Assembly (NCBI GenBank): GCA_947503365.1
Contig: CANNDT010000124.1
Span: 1-11,643 of the forward strand
Direction of reading: 5' to 3'
Source: CANNDT01 sp945876205
Lineage (GTDB): Bacteria; Acidobacteriota; Vicinamibacteria; Vicinamibacterales; UBA2999
DNA length: 11,643 bases
This document shows, piece after piece, positions 1 to 6,001 of this stretch. Position numbers and translations under genes: made by a program. A model generated the notes under the pieces. It did not search any database, was not told the origin of the DNA, and saw only the letters and a program-made list of their open reading frames with translations. The stretch's first letter is position 1. The number at the start of each line of letters is the position of its first letter.

Positions 1-2
1 TC

Positions 3-731
3 TGGCATAAAGTCGCCCCTGAGCTGGTACGGCGGTTCACCGTCGTCGCGCCGGACCTGCGAGGCTACGGCTTCAGCAGCAAACCGCCAGACGGCGAGAA
101 TCATGCGGGCTATTCGAAACGTGCGATGCTCCGGGACCAAGTGGAGGTCATGCGGGTCCTCGGGTTCGAACGATTCGCGGTGGTTGGCCACGATCGCGGC
201 GGACGCGTCGCGTGGCGTCTTGCGACCGAAGAGCCGGATCGCGTGACGCGCGCTGTGGTGTTGGACATTGTCCCGGCCTACGGTCCGGTGACCCGCGAGT
301 TCGCAACGGCCTACTTTCACTGGTTCTTCCTGACGCAACCGGCGTCCTTCCCGGAGCAGTTGATCGAGGCGGCGCCAGAGGCCTTTCTCCGCCGGTTTCT
401 GTCTCGGCCCGGCATTTCTGCCGAAGCGTTCGCGGAGTATCTGCGTGCCTTGCAGCAGCCGGGCACCCCCCACGGCATGTGCGAGGACTATCGCGCGGGC
501 GCGACTATCGATGAATTGCATGAGGTCGAGACTCGTGACCGGCGCGTGACCAGCCCGTTGCTTGTGCTCTGGGGCGAACGCAGTCTCGTCGGCACGTCCT
601 ACGACCCAATTCGACTCTGGCGAGAGGTGGCGACTGACGTTCGGGGTCGATCGCTCCCGGGCGGCCACAATCTTCCTGAGGAGCTCCCCGAACAGACCCT
701 CGAATCGATCCTGGAATTCATACCAACCTGA
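3..731 (+). CDS. Alpha/beta hydrolase, haloacetate (fluoroacetate) dehalogenase family, 5' truncated
   Basis: Open from the left edge; the start lies outside the window, leaving 242 codons before TGA at 729-731. The visible protein starts in the beta-sheet core (VVAPDLRGYGFSS). It carries the nucleophile elbow GHDRGGR, where the Asp (residue 64 of the visible part) replaces the usual Ser and the two Arg (65, 68) match the carboxylate-binding pair of fluoroacetate dehalogenases. Further family marks are the acidic residue in LDIVPAYG (D88), the His-Trp pair in YFHWFFLTQP (H106, W107), the EDYRAGATID segment, the Tyr in SYDPIRLW (Y200) and the catalytic His in GGHNLPEE (H222). In characterised relatives His, Trp and Tyr form the halide pocket, so hydrolytic dehalogenation of a short 2-haloacid is plausible. 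Epoxide hydrolase-like relatives share this fold and Asp nucleophile, so the substrate remains inferred. Likely cytoplasmic. The first roughly 50-60 residues are missing only because of the window edge. Confidence 0.88.
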   Translation, partial: WHKVAPELVRRFTVVAPDLRGYGFSSKPPDGENHAGYSKRAMLRDQVEVMRVLGFERFAVVGHDRGGRVAWRLATEEPDRVTRAVVLDIVPAYGPVTREFATAYFHWFFLTQPASFPEQLIEAAPEAFLRRFLSRPGISAEAFAEYLRALQQPGTPHGMCEDYRAGATIDELHEVETRDRRVTSPLLVLWGERSLVGTSYDPIRLWREVATDVRGRSLPGGHNLPEELPEQTLESILEFIPT

Positions 732-783
732 CACCGGATGCCATTTGACATCGCATGCAGCCGTCGGCGGCCGGTGGAGTCAT

Positions 784-825
784 GAGCCACCGCGGCTGAA
801 GCCGTGCGTTGGACGTCCGTGGCTC
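784..825. repeat. Short palindromic element with inner hairpin
   Basis: Outer arms GAGCCAC (784-790) and GTGGCTC (819-825) are perfect reverse complements. Inside lies a second hairpin, CGGCT-GA-AGCCG. It lies about 50 bp downstream of the hydrolase stop, so it could act as an RNA 3'-end structure, but no T-run follows. Short GGCTGAAGCC-type repeats are often dispersed in intergenic DNA of Acidobacteriota; membership in such a family is inference. Confidence 0.4.
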
Positions 826-1045
826 AACGGGCCGGCTGAGCGGTTGCACCGGACGGCCGCGCGGCAGGAAGGATGAGCGGCCGCCGGTGAGCCGCAGGCG
901 TTGCCGCTGATTTCACCGATTCCATGTTGCACTGCTCCGCAACAGCGACGGCAGGCTGATCGACACCGGGACCAGCATCCCGCTTCCCGGCCATCCGGCG
1001 TCGATGCGGGGACTGGCGCAGTGACCCTGCCGTAATACCCACCGA

Positions 1046-1074
1046 CCCTAAACACAAAATTCCTGACACCCCCC
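1046..1074. mobile_element. Possible solo insertion-sequence terminal repeat
   Basis: The A/T-richer string CTAAACACAAAATTCCTGAC followed by ACC and a C-run stands out from the GC-rich surroundings. It resembles, from memory, terminal inverted repeats of IS256-like elements (ACACAAAATT then GACAC). No transposase gene and no second end are visible. A short CCTGACACC match also occurs at 727-735. I treat it as a possible relic only. Confidence 0.25.
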
Positions 1075-1077
1075 GGC

Positions 1078-1209
1078 TGGGCACCGTACTTGTCGCTCGA
1101 CGATGCCTATCGATTGGACGATGTCCGAGAAGCGTTGCGGTCTGGTGATCTCCAGCGTGCGGCGCGACTAGCCAGCCGAGTCTGCCGGCTCACGCCAGTC
1201 ACGGCGTAA
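1078..1209 (+). pseudogene. Gene-like 3' remnant of unknown family
   Basis: The frame reads WAPYLSLDDAYRLDDVREAL and continues as an amphipathic, Leu/Ala/Arg-rich helix-forming peptide ending LTPVTA, with TAA at 1207-1209. The composition (LDDAYRLDDVREALRSGDL) looks like real protein, unlike the surrounding frames. The same frame is closed by a stop at 1033-1035 and has no ATG; only a TTG at 1090 could start it, without a ribosome binding site. The break falls just after the insertion-sequence-like string at 1046-1074, as if the 5' part had been lost. I do not recognise the family. Confidence 0.3.
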
Positions 1210-1269
1210 ACAGCAGCGCGCGAGCCTTCAAATGGAGCCGACGCCCTTGGCCCGCTCGCGCGCGGCCAG

Positions 1270-1298
1270 GCGACGCGAGCCGCGGGCGTGCCGGCCTG
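1270..1298 (+). repeat. Inverted-repeat copy 1 (29 bp)
   Basis: This 29-bp GC-rich segment (GCGACGCGAGCC at its left end) matches the reverse complement of 1545-1573 at 27 of 29 positions; the differences are G/A at two sites. The partner copy runs on into a palindromic element with the GCCTTCGC core, whereas this copy diverges after about 29 bp, so it may be a truncated element. Confidence 0.6.
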
Positions 1299-1490
1299 TG
1301 GCGCCGTCGGAGCATGCCGTGCCGAGATCCGGAAATCGCGCGGAGCGAGTCTTCCGCGTCGACTTTGGTCCGTGTGCACACCGGCGCCCGGATCGCCACT
1401 GAAGGTCCGATTGCGCCTGATAGACGCCGTTCGAATTAGCTCTTAGTCGACGCGTCAGCGGAAGAACAGCGAGTCGGAGCGTGATTTCCC

Positions 1491-1558
1491 GGCATGCGGC
1501 TTGGCGCGCCGAAGCGCGAAGCGCGAAGGCGGGAGTCGGCGGCGCAGGCCGGCATGCC
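1491..1558 (-). repeat. Palindromic element, copy 1 (longest variant)
   Basis: Read on the minus strand, the interval holds the core GCCTTCGC, a short GC spacer, GCTTCGGCGCGCCAAG, flanked by GGCATGC/GCATGCC arms (1491-1497 and 1552-1558). The core aligns with those at 2041-2073, 5949-5969 and 10845-10873. The arms are further apart than in the other copies because extra DNA, shared with the 1270-1298 repeat, lies on one side. It lies just downstream of the VOC stop codon. Confidence 0.55.
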
Positions 1559-1573
1559 CGCGGCTTGCGTCGC
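1545..1573 (-). repeat. Inverted-repeat copy 2 (29 bp), abutting the VOC stop codon
   Basis: The reverse complement of this segment matches 1270-1298 at 27 of 29 positions. It ends at 1573, the base next to the VOC stop codon (1574-1576), so the repeat boundary and the gene boundary coincide. Together with copy 1 it could fold a large stem around about 246 bp. Confidence 0.6.
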
Positions 1574-2014
1574 TCAGCTTTGAGGCCTTGAGGCCTTCAT
1601 GCGCTTTTCCATTTCCTCATGCGAGACGTCCTCGACGTGCGTCGCCATCCACCACAAGTTGTCGCAGAGATCCTTCACGCAGCCGTGGCGGTCGCCGTAG
1701 AACTGCGTCTTCGGTTCCTGGACGGATGTTGCGCCTGCGGCGAGGGCCTGGCGATACCAGGCGTCGCAGTCGGTGACGTAGAGATACAACTGCCCCGGCA
1801 TCGGCGTCCACTCGCCGTGAGCTTGACCGAGCATCACGTGCGAATCGCCGACCGCGAGATCGGCGTGGGCGACGCTGCCGTCAGGGCCGCGCATCACGTG
1901 ATGCTCCGTGGCGTTGAACGCTCGCTTGATGAAGTCGAGCAGCCCGCTCGCGTCGGTCACGGTGAGATACGGGGTGATGGTGTTGTAGCCATCGGGCACC
2001 GGTGTGACGGCCAT
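1574..2014 (-). CDS. VOC-superfamily (PhnB/glyoxalase-like) protein
   Basis: 146 residues, a usual length for a single-module PhnB-like protein. ATG at 2014-2012 is preceded by a strong GGAGGAG (2026-2020) at 5-nt spacing, which fixes the start. The fold shows as two beta-alpha-beta-beta-beta halves: ITPYLTVTDASGLLDFIKRAF (residues 13-33, the PhnB opening), DGSVAHADLAVGDSHVML (46-62), then GQLYLYVTDCDAWY (74-87) and YGDRHGCVKDLCDNLWWMAT (106-125). The tail THVEDVSHEEMEKRM is the usual end of this subfamily. Most relatives have DPFGHxW in the last strand; here it reads DLCDNLW, so the metal or substrate site may differ. These proteins bind small molecules, often with a divalent metal; the substrate cannot be read from sequence. 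It follows pntB on the same strand after a 101-bp gap holding a palindromic element, so co-transcription is possible. Confidence 0.85.
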   Translation of the reverse strand: MAVTPVPDGYNTITPYLTVTDASGLLDFIKRAFNATEHHVMRGPDGSVAHADLAVGDSHVMLGQAHGEWTPMPGQLYLYVTDCDAWYRQALAAGATSVQEPKTQFYGDRHGCVKDLCDNLWWMATHVEDVSHEEMEKRMKASRPQS

Positions 2015-2019
2015 CAGTA

Positions 2020-2026
2020 CTCCTCC
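2020..2026 (-). promoter_or_regulatory. Strong ribosome binding site for the VOC gene
   Basis: GGAGGAG on the minus strand, 5 nt before the ATG at 2014. It rules out the much longer open frame that continues upstream through pntB as a real protein. Confidence 0.75.
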
Positions 2027-2029
2027 ACG

Positions 2030-2083
2030 GTCCGCCTGCCGCCTTCGCTCCTTTGGAGCTTCGGCGAACCAAGAAAGGCGGAC
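2030..2083 (+). repeat. Palindromic element, copy 2 (54 bp)
   Basis: Perfect 8-bp arms GTCCGCCT (2030-2037) and AGGCGGAC (2076-2083) enclose the core GCCTTCGC-TCCTTTGGA-GCTTCGGCGAACCAAG (2041-2073). The centre CTCC-TTT-GGAG is itself a hairpin. It lies between pntB and the VOC ribosome binding site, so it would be present in any shared transcript. There is no T-run, so it is not an obvious intrinsic terminator. It is the same total length (54 bp) as the copy in mrfB. Confidence 0.65.
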
Positions 2084-2115
2084 ACTACGTACGGACGGAC
2101 ACGACCTACGACGTA

Positions 2116-3516
2116 CTAGCCCAGAGCTTTGACGATGTCCTCGACGACTTTCTTGGCGTCGCCGAAGACCATCATCGTCCGGTCCATGTAGAAGAGCGGG
2201 TTGTCCACACCGGCATAGCCCGACGCCATCGAGCGCTTGTTGACGATGACGGTGCGTGCCTTGTGGACCTCGAGAATCGGCATGCCGTAGATCGGGCTGC
2301 CCGGCACTTCGGCCAGCGGGTTCACGACGTCGTTGGCGCCCAGGACGAAGGCGACGTCGGTGGATCCGAAATCGCCGTTGATGTCGTCCATCTCGAACAC
2401 CTGATCGTAGGGAACCTCGGCTTCGGCGAGCAGGACGTTCATGTGTCCGGGCATGCGGCCCGCGACGGGATGGATCGCGTAGCGGACGTTCACGCCCTTG
2501 GCGCTGAGTTTCAGCGCCATCTCTTTTACCGCGTGCTGCGCGCGGCCGACAGCCAGGCCGTAGCCGGGAACAATGATCACGTTCTCGGCGCTGCTGAGCA
2601 GAAACGCGACGTCCTCCGCGGAGCCGGACTTCACGGGCTTCTGTTCCGCCGTGGTCGTGGTCGCGCCCTCGGCGCCGCCGAAGCCGCCGAGGATGACGCT
2701 GAAGAATGACCGGTTCATCGCGCGGCACATGATGTACGAGAGGATCGCGCCCGACGATCCGACGAGCGATCCCGCGATGATCAGCATCGTGTTGTCGAGC
2801 GAAAACCCGATCCCCGCCGCCGCCCAGCCGGAGTAGCTGTTCAACATCGAGATCACCACCGGCATGTCCGCGCCGCCAATGGGGATGATGATCAGCACGC
2901 CAAGCAGGAAGGCGATCGTCGTCAGCGTGACGAAGGGCGGCCACTGGTTGACGGGGGACGCACCAAGAAACACGTAACCCGCCGCCAGCATCACCAGCGC
3001 GAGTACCAGGTTCAGCAGGTGCTGTCCGGGAAATACAACCGGTGCGCTCGAGAAGAGGCGGCTGTGCTTTCCCAGTCCTGCCAGCTTGCCGAAGGCGATC
3101 ACCGACCCCGAGAAGGTGATCGCCCCCACGAATGTGCCGATGAACAGCTCGATCCGGTTTCCGGTCGGAACCGGAAATGGGACATTGAACGCCTGGGGAT
3201 GCAGGATCACCGCGATGGCGATGAGCACGGCCGCGAGCCCGACGAGCGAGTGCATCGCCGCGACGAGCTCGGGCATCTGCGTCATCTGCACCCGCCGCGC
3301 GATGACCAGGCCGACCCCGCCCCCTACGGCCATCGCCAGCAACGCAAGCTCGACCCGTCTGGTGATGGCGAGCGTGATCAGCACCGCCAGCGTCATCCCG
3401 ATCATGCCGAGCGTGTTGCCGCGCCTCGCCGTCTCGGGATGCGAGAGGCCTTTCAGCGCGAGGATGAAGAGGACGCTTGCCGCCAGATACGACAAGGCGA
3501 CCTGGTTGGCCGACAT
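2116..3516 (-). CDS. pntB: NAD(P) transhydrogenase subunit beta
   Basis: 466 residues, close to the usual ~460. It couples inward proton movement to hydride transfer from NADH to NADP+. Residues 1-265 are the membrane domain with multiple hydrophobic helices; H89 in AAMHSLVGLAAV sits at the place of the proton-pathway His of E. coli PntB (His91). IPIGGADMPVVISMLNSYSG (211-230) is a family signature. Residues after about 305 form the NADP(H)-binding domain III: VIIVPGYGLAVGRAQH (313-328), HPVAGRMPGHMNVLLAEAEV (349-368), the GANDVVNP loop (393-400) and VNKRSMASGYAGVDNPLFY (425-443). The ATG at 3516 shares one base with the pntAB stop (TGATG) and has AGGAAG 5 nt before it. Longer in-frame extension upstream is rejected because it overlaps pntAB and reads as Arg-rich non-protein. 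Inner membrane. Confidence 0.97.
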   Translation of the reverse strand: MSANQVALSYLAASVLFILALKGLSHPETARRGNTLGMIGMTLAVLITLAITRRVELALLAMAVGGGVGLVIARRVQMTQMPELVAAMHSLVGLAAVLIAIAVILHPQAFNVPFPVPTGNRIELFIGTFVGAITFSGSVIAFGKLAGLGKHSRLFSSAPVVFPGQHLLNLVLALVMLAAGYVFLGASPVNQWPPFVTLTTIAFLLGVLIIIPIGGADMPVVISMLNSYSGWAAAGIGFSLDNTMLIIAGSLVGSSGAILSYIMCRAMNRSFFSVILGGFGGAEGATTTTAEQKPVKSGSAEDVAFLLSSAENVIIVPGYGLAVGRAQHAVKEMALKLSAKGVNVRYAIHPVAGRMPGHMNVLLAEAEVPYDQVFEMDDINGDFGSTDVAFVLGANDVVNPLAEVPGSPIYGMPILEVHKARTVIVNKRSMASGYAGVDNPLFYMDRTMMVFGDAKKVVEDIVKALG

Positions 3517-3821
3517 CAACGCTTCCTGGGCTCTTTCTTCTTGAACATCTGCAGCATCCGCTGGCTGACCAGGAAGCCGCCAAACGTATTGATGGCCACC
3601 AGGCCGACCGCGATCGTGCCAAGCACGGAGCTGAGATCGCTGGTGCCCGATCCCGCAGCGAGCAGCGCGCCGACGATGATCACGGAGCTGATCGCGTTGG
3701 TGACGCTCATCAGCGGCGTGTGCAGCGCCGGCGTCACGTTCCAGACGACGTGGTAGCCGACGAAGACGGCGAGCACGAATACGGTGAGGTTGACGACGGT
3801 GTGATCGACGGTGCCGATCAT
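3516..3821 (-). CDS. pntAB: NAD(P) transhydrogenase subunit alpha, membrane part
   Basis: 101 residues with three hydrophobic helices (about 9-27, 40-57, 64-86) and a basic tail MFKKKEPRKR facing the cytoplasm. The segment GYHVVWNVTPALHTPLMSVT (22-41) is the conserved signature of transhydrogenase domain II-alpha. In E. coli this region is fused to the C-terminus of PntA; here it is a separate gene, as in Rhodospirillum rubrum. ATG at 3821 overlaps the pntAA stop by 4 nt (ATGA) and its own stop overlaps the pntB start by 1 nt, so translation of all three is probably coupled. An upstream in-frame ATG at 3866 lies inside pntAA and would add 15 residues unlike the family. Confidence 0.95.
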   Translation of the reverse strand: MIGTVDHTVVNLTVFVLAVFVGYHVVWNVTPALHTPLMSVTNAISSVIIVGALLAAGSGTSDLSSVLGTIAVGLVAINTFGGFLVSQRMLQMFKKKEPRKR

Positions 3822-4960
3822 GCGACCGATGCCTCGGCGTTCCGGACCGGCTGCGCATCGATACACACGAGCGAAGCGGCGATGATGTCGTCGTGGCGAT
3901 CGAGCGTCAGCTCGCCGGTCTTGGGGTCGGCGAGCAGATTCACGAAGTTGAGCAGATTTCGCGCGTACAGCGCGCTGGCGTCGGCGGGCAGCAGGGCCGG
4001 GAGGTTCGAGTATCCGATCAACCGCACCCCATGCTTGGTGACGACGCGTTCACGCTCGCTGAGCGGACAGTTGCCGCCTTGCTCGACGGCGAGGTCGACA
4101 ATCACCGATCCGGGCTTCATGCCCTTCACCGTGTCCTCTCGCAACAGCACGGGCGCCGGCCGTCCGGGGATGAGCGCGGTGGTAATGACGATATCCGCCG
4201 CGCGCGCGCGCTCGTCGATGAGCGCCGCCTGACGCTGCCGGTAGTCATCGCTCATTTCGCGCGCATAACCGCCGGCCGTCTCCGCTTGCCGGCGTTCCTC
4301 TTCGGAGACGGGCACCTCAACGAACTTCGCGCCCAGCGATTCGACCTGTTCCTTGACCGCCGGGCGGACGTCGAACGCTTCGACCACGGCTCCCAAACGC
4401 TTGGCCGTCGCAATCGCCTGAAGTCCCGCGACGCCGGCGCCGAGAACCAGCACGCGCGCAGCCTTGACGGTGCCCGCCGCGGTCATCAGCATCGGCATGA
4501 AGCGGCCGTATTCGTTGGCCGCCAGCAGCACCGCTTTGTAGCCGGCGATGTTGGCCTGCGACGACAACACATCCATCGTCTGCGCGCGGGTGATGCGCGG
4601 CACGGCTTCCATCGCGAAGCCGGTGACGCCGGTTGCCGCGAGCGCGTCGATGGCCGAGGCGTCGTGCGGATTCAACAGGGCGACGAGGATTGAGCCGGAT
4701 CGCAGCATCGGCAACTCCGATGCCTCCGGCGCGCGTACCTTGAGGATGATCTGGGCGTGTGTGTAAACGTCGGAGGCCTGCGGGGCGATGACCGCGCCCG
4801 CGCCCTGATACGCGCTGTCAGGGATGCTGGCGCCGAGGCCGGCACCCGACTGAACAGTGACAGAGTGCCGTCCGCCCTGGAGAAGCTTGGTGACCGTTTC
4901 GGGCGTCGCGGCGACGCGTGTCTCGCCGGGCCGGATTTCGGCGGGGATGCCGATGTGCAT
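3818..4960 (-). CDS. pntAA: NAD(P) transhydrogenase subunit alpha, soluble NAD(H)-binding part
   Basis: 380 residues, the size of the free PntAA of three-gene systems (~380). It is homologous to alanine dehydrogenase and binds NAD(H). It opens MHIGIPAEIRPGETRVAATP (1-20), then NPHDASAIDALAATGVTGFA and RAQTMDVLSSQANIAGY (125-141, the conserved loop that closes over the nicotinamide). The Rossmann fold is at VLVLGAGVAGLQAIATAKRL (170-189), followed by VEAFDVRPAVKEQVESLGAKF. VDLAVEQGGNCP (288-299) is also typical. I chose ATG 4960, where homology begins. The 19 residues available from an upstream ATG at 5017 come from low-complexity repeat DNA. No Shine-Dalgarno is visible before 4960. First gene of pntAA-pntAB-pntB. 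Confidence 0.96.
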   Translation of the reverse strand: MHIGIPAEIRPGETRVAATPETVTKLLQGGRHSVTVQSGAGLGASIPDSAYQGAGAVIAPQASDVYTHAQIILKVRAPEASELPMLRSGSILVALLNPHDASAIDALAATGVTGFAMEAVPRITRAQTMDVLSSQANIAGYKAVLLAANEYGRFMPMLMTAAGTVKAARVLVLGAGVAGLQAIATAKRLGAVVEAFDVRPAVKEQVESLGAKFVEVPVSEEERRQAETAGGYAREMSDDYRQRQAALIDERARAADIVITTALIPGRPAPVLLREDTVKGMKPGSVIVDLAVEQGGNCPLSERERVVTKHGVRLIGYSNLPALLPADASALYARNLLNFVNLLADPKTGELTLDRHDDIIAASLVCIDAQPVRNAEASVA

Positions 4961-5059
4961 AGGGGCTTGGGCTCTAGAGCTGGGACGCCAGGCTCTGGAC
5001 TCTAGGCTGTGGCCCATCGGCGTTCGACGCGCGCAGCATGTTCAACTCAAAGTATATCG
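4961..5059 (-). promoter_or_regulatory. pntAA leader with degenerate short tandem repeats
   Basis: On the minus strand, 4961-5013 is a degenerate tandem array of about 9-bp units (CCTAGAGTC, CAGAGCCTGG, CTCTAGAGCC and similar) running right up to the pntAA ATG and replacing any recognisable ribosome binding site. Further upstream, TATACT (5055-5050) is a possible -10 hexamer close to the end of the peptidase gene, but no well-spaced -35 is seen. The promoter assignment is weak; the repeat is directly visible. Confidence 0.35.
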
Positions 5060-5896
5060 CTAGGTCCCGCTCGCAAACGTATTGCACGCGTCCAGGTTGC
5101 CGGAGTCGAGGCCGCGCCGCAGCCACCGTACACGATCGTCGGAAGAGCCGTGCGTGAAGGATTCGGGCACGACGCGTCCCTGGGCCTGGCCCTGCAGCCG
5201 GTCATCGCCAATCGCGGCCGCGGCTTGCAGGCCCTCCTCGGCGTCGCCCGTCTCGAGCAATCCGCGCTGCGCGGCGTAATGGCCCCAGACGCCCGCATAG
5301 CAATCGGCCTGAAGCTCCATGCGCACCGACAGGGCGTTGCTCTCGCGCTCCCCTCCGCGCTCGCGTGCCGCGCTCACGCGCGACGACAGGCCGAGCAGCG
5401 TCTGGACGTGATGGCCGACCTCGTGGGCGACGACGTAGGCCTGGGCGAAATCGCCAGGTGCGCCGAAGCGCGTGTCGAGGTCGTGGAAGAAGGAGAGGTC
5501 GAGGTAGACCTTGCGATCGGTGGGGCAGTAGAACGGTCCCATCTCTGACTGGCCGACGCCGCACGCCGACTGCGTCGCACCGGTAAAGAGGACGAGGGTC
5601 GGAGGCTCGTAGGTCGCGCCCCGCTGCCGGAAGACCTCATTCCACGTCTGTTCGGTGTCGCCGAGCACGACCGAGACGAACTCAGCCTGCGGGTCGTCCG
5701 CGGGAACGCCGCTCGTGCCGACCGATTCGCTCTCGGACGAGGAGGTGTTGATGAGATCGACGGGGTTTTTTCCTGTTAGTGCTGAAAAGAGCAGGAGAAG
5801 TACCAGCCCCCCGATGCCGCCGCCGACAGGCAATCCGAGTCCCATTCCCCGGCGATCCTCAATGTTTCCGCTCCCCCGACGTCCCTGCCATTTCAT
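5060..5896 (-). CDS. ypfJ: Neutral zinc metallopeptidase, YpfJ/KPN_02809 family, membrane-anchored
   Basis: 278 residues, usual for the family (~280-300). A short basic N-terminus (MKWQGRRGS...RRGMG) is followed by one hydrophobic Gly/Leu-rich segment (about 21-41), giving a membrane anchor with the peptidase outside the cytoplasm. Then comes a Ser/Glu linker (51-60). The peptidase domain holds FVSVVLGDTEQTWNEVF (73-89), CGVGQSEMGPFYCPTDRKVYLD (112-133), the zinc motif HEVGHH (158-163: ligands H158 and H162, catalytic E159) and MELQADCYAGVW (193-204), where E194 is the likely third ligand. GAGGAG at 5910-5905, 8 nt before ATG 5896, supports the start. It is divergent from the SDR gene and upstream of pntAA on the same strand. 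The natural substrate of this family is not well established. The symbol follows the E. coli homologue. Confidence 0.92.
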   Translation of the reverse strand: MKWQGRRGSGNIEDRRGMGLGLPVGGGIGGLVLLLLFSALTGKNPVDLINTSSSESESVGTSGVPADDPQAEFVSVVLGDTEQTWNEVFRQRGATYEPPTLVLFTGATQSACGVGQSEMGPFYCPTDRKVYLDLSFFHDLDTRFGAPGDFAQAYVVAHEVGHHVQTLLGLSSRVSAARERGGERESNALSVRMELQADCYAGVWGHYAAQRGLLETGDAEEGLQAAAAIGDDRLQGQAQGRVVPESFTHGSSDDRVRWLRRGLDSGNLDACNTFASGT

Positions 5897-5904
5897 GCGC
5901 GTGT

Positions 5905-5910
5905 CTCCTC
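5905..5910 (-). promoter_or_regulatory. Ribosome binding site of the zinc peptidase gene
   Basis: GAGGAG on the minus strand, 8 nt upstream of the ATG at 5896. It contrasts with the divergent SDR gene, which has no such motif. Confidence 0.6.
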
Positions 5911-5933
5911 ACTTGCCGAAATGCACGTGAGGT

Positions 5934-5984
5934 GCCGTCCCACCATCGCCCAGGCTTCGGCGCGGCAAGTCCCTGGGGAACGGC
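5934..5984 (+). repeat. Palindromic element, copy 3 (51 bp)
   Basis: Imperfect arms GCCGTCCCA (from 5934) and TGGGGAACGGC (ending 5984) pair with one or two bulged bases. The core right half GGCTTCGGCGCGGCAAG (17 nt) is identical to that of the mrfB copy; the left half is degenerate (ATCGCCC for CTTCGCCTC). It sits in the divergent spacer between the peptidase and SDR genes, ending 5 bp before the putative SDR -10 at 5990. Confidence 0.55.
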
Positions 5985-5989
5985 TCAGA

Positions 5990-5995
5990 TATGAT
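5990..5995 (+). promoter_or_regulatory. Putative -10 hexamer of the SDR gene
   Basis: TATGAT, 5 of 6 matches to TATAAT, only 6 nt before the GTG start at 6002. Transcription would start at or next to the start codon, giving a leaderless mRNA. No good -35 is seen 16-18 bp upstream, where the palindromic element lies. Confidence 0.35.
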
Positions 5996-6001
5996 CGTGC
6001 C

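Larger units (their letters stand above)
732..1573. other. Gene-poor 840-bp stretch with repeat and remnant DNA
   Basis: Frames here are short, overlap on both strands and have no recognisable domains, so I call no intact gene. Content seen: a small palindrome (784-825); a short open stretch at 911-1022 reading like the end of a beta-rich protein but with no start; a possible insertion-sequence end (1046-1074); a gene-like 3' remnant (1078-1209); and two inverted copies of a GC-rich repeat (1270-1298 and 1545-1573), the second joined to a palindromic element (1491-1558). The interval looks like a landing site for mobile or decaying DNA between the dehalogenase-like gene and the VOC gene, whose stop codons face each other (convergent genes). 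Confidence 0.6.

Noticed and set aside
1400..1480. Integron attC or attI site
   Set aside because: Some short inverted strings are present, but no paired core sites, no integrase and no cassette structure were seen.
2084..2115. Structured RNA or operator after pntB (TACGTAC, GGACGGAC strings)
   Set aside because: Looks like short low-complexity repeats of TACG/TCCG type; no stable or conserved arrangement could be supported.
1574..3622. 682-codon open frame on the minus strand running through pntB into the VOC gene
   Set aside because: The part upstream of 2014 is the shadow of pntB in another frame (Arg-rich, no domain). The VOC start has its own strong ribosome binding site.
2053..4693. 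Several 150-270 codon plus-strand frames opposite pntB, pntAB and pntAA
   Set aside because: Antisense shadows common in high-GC DNA; composition rich in Arg, His and Asp, with no recognisable families.
4961..5017. N-terminal extension of PntAA from an upstream ATG
   Set aside because: The extra 19 residues derive from tandem-repeat DNA and have no counterpart in the family, whose proteins begin at the MHIGIPAE-like segment.
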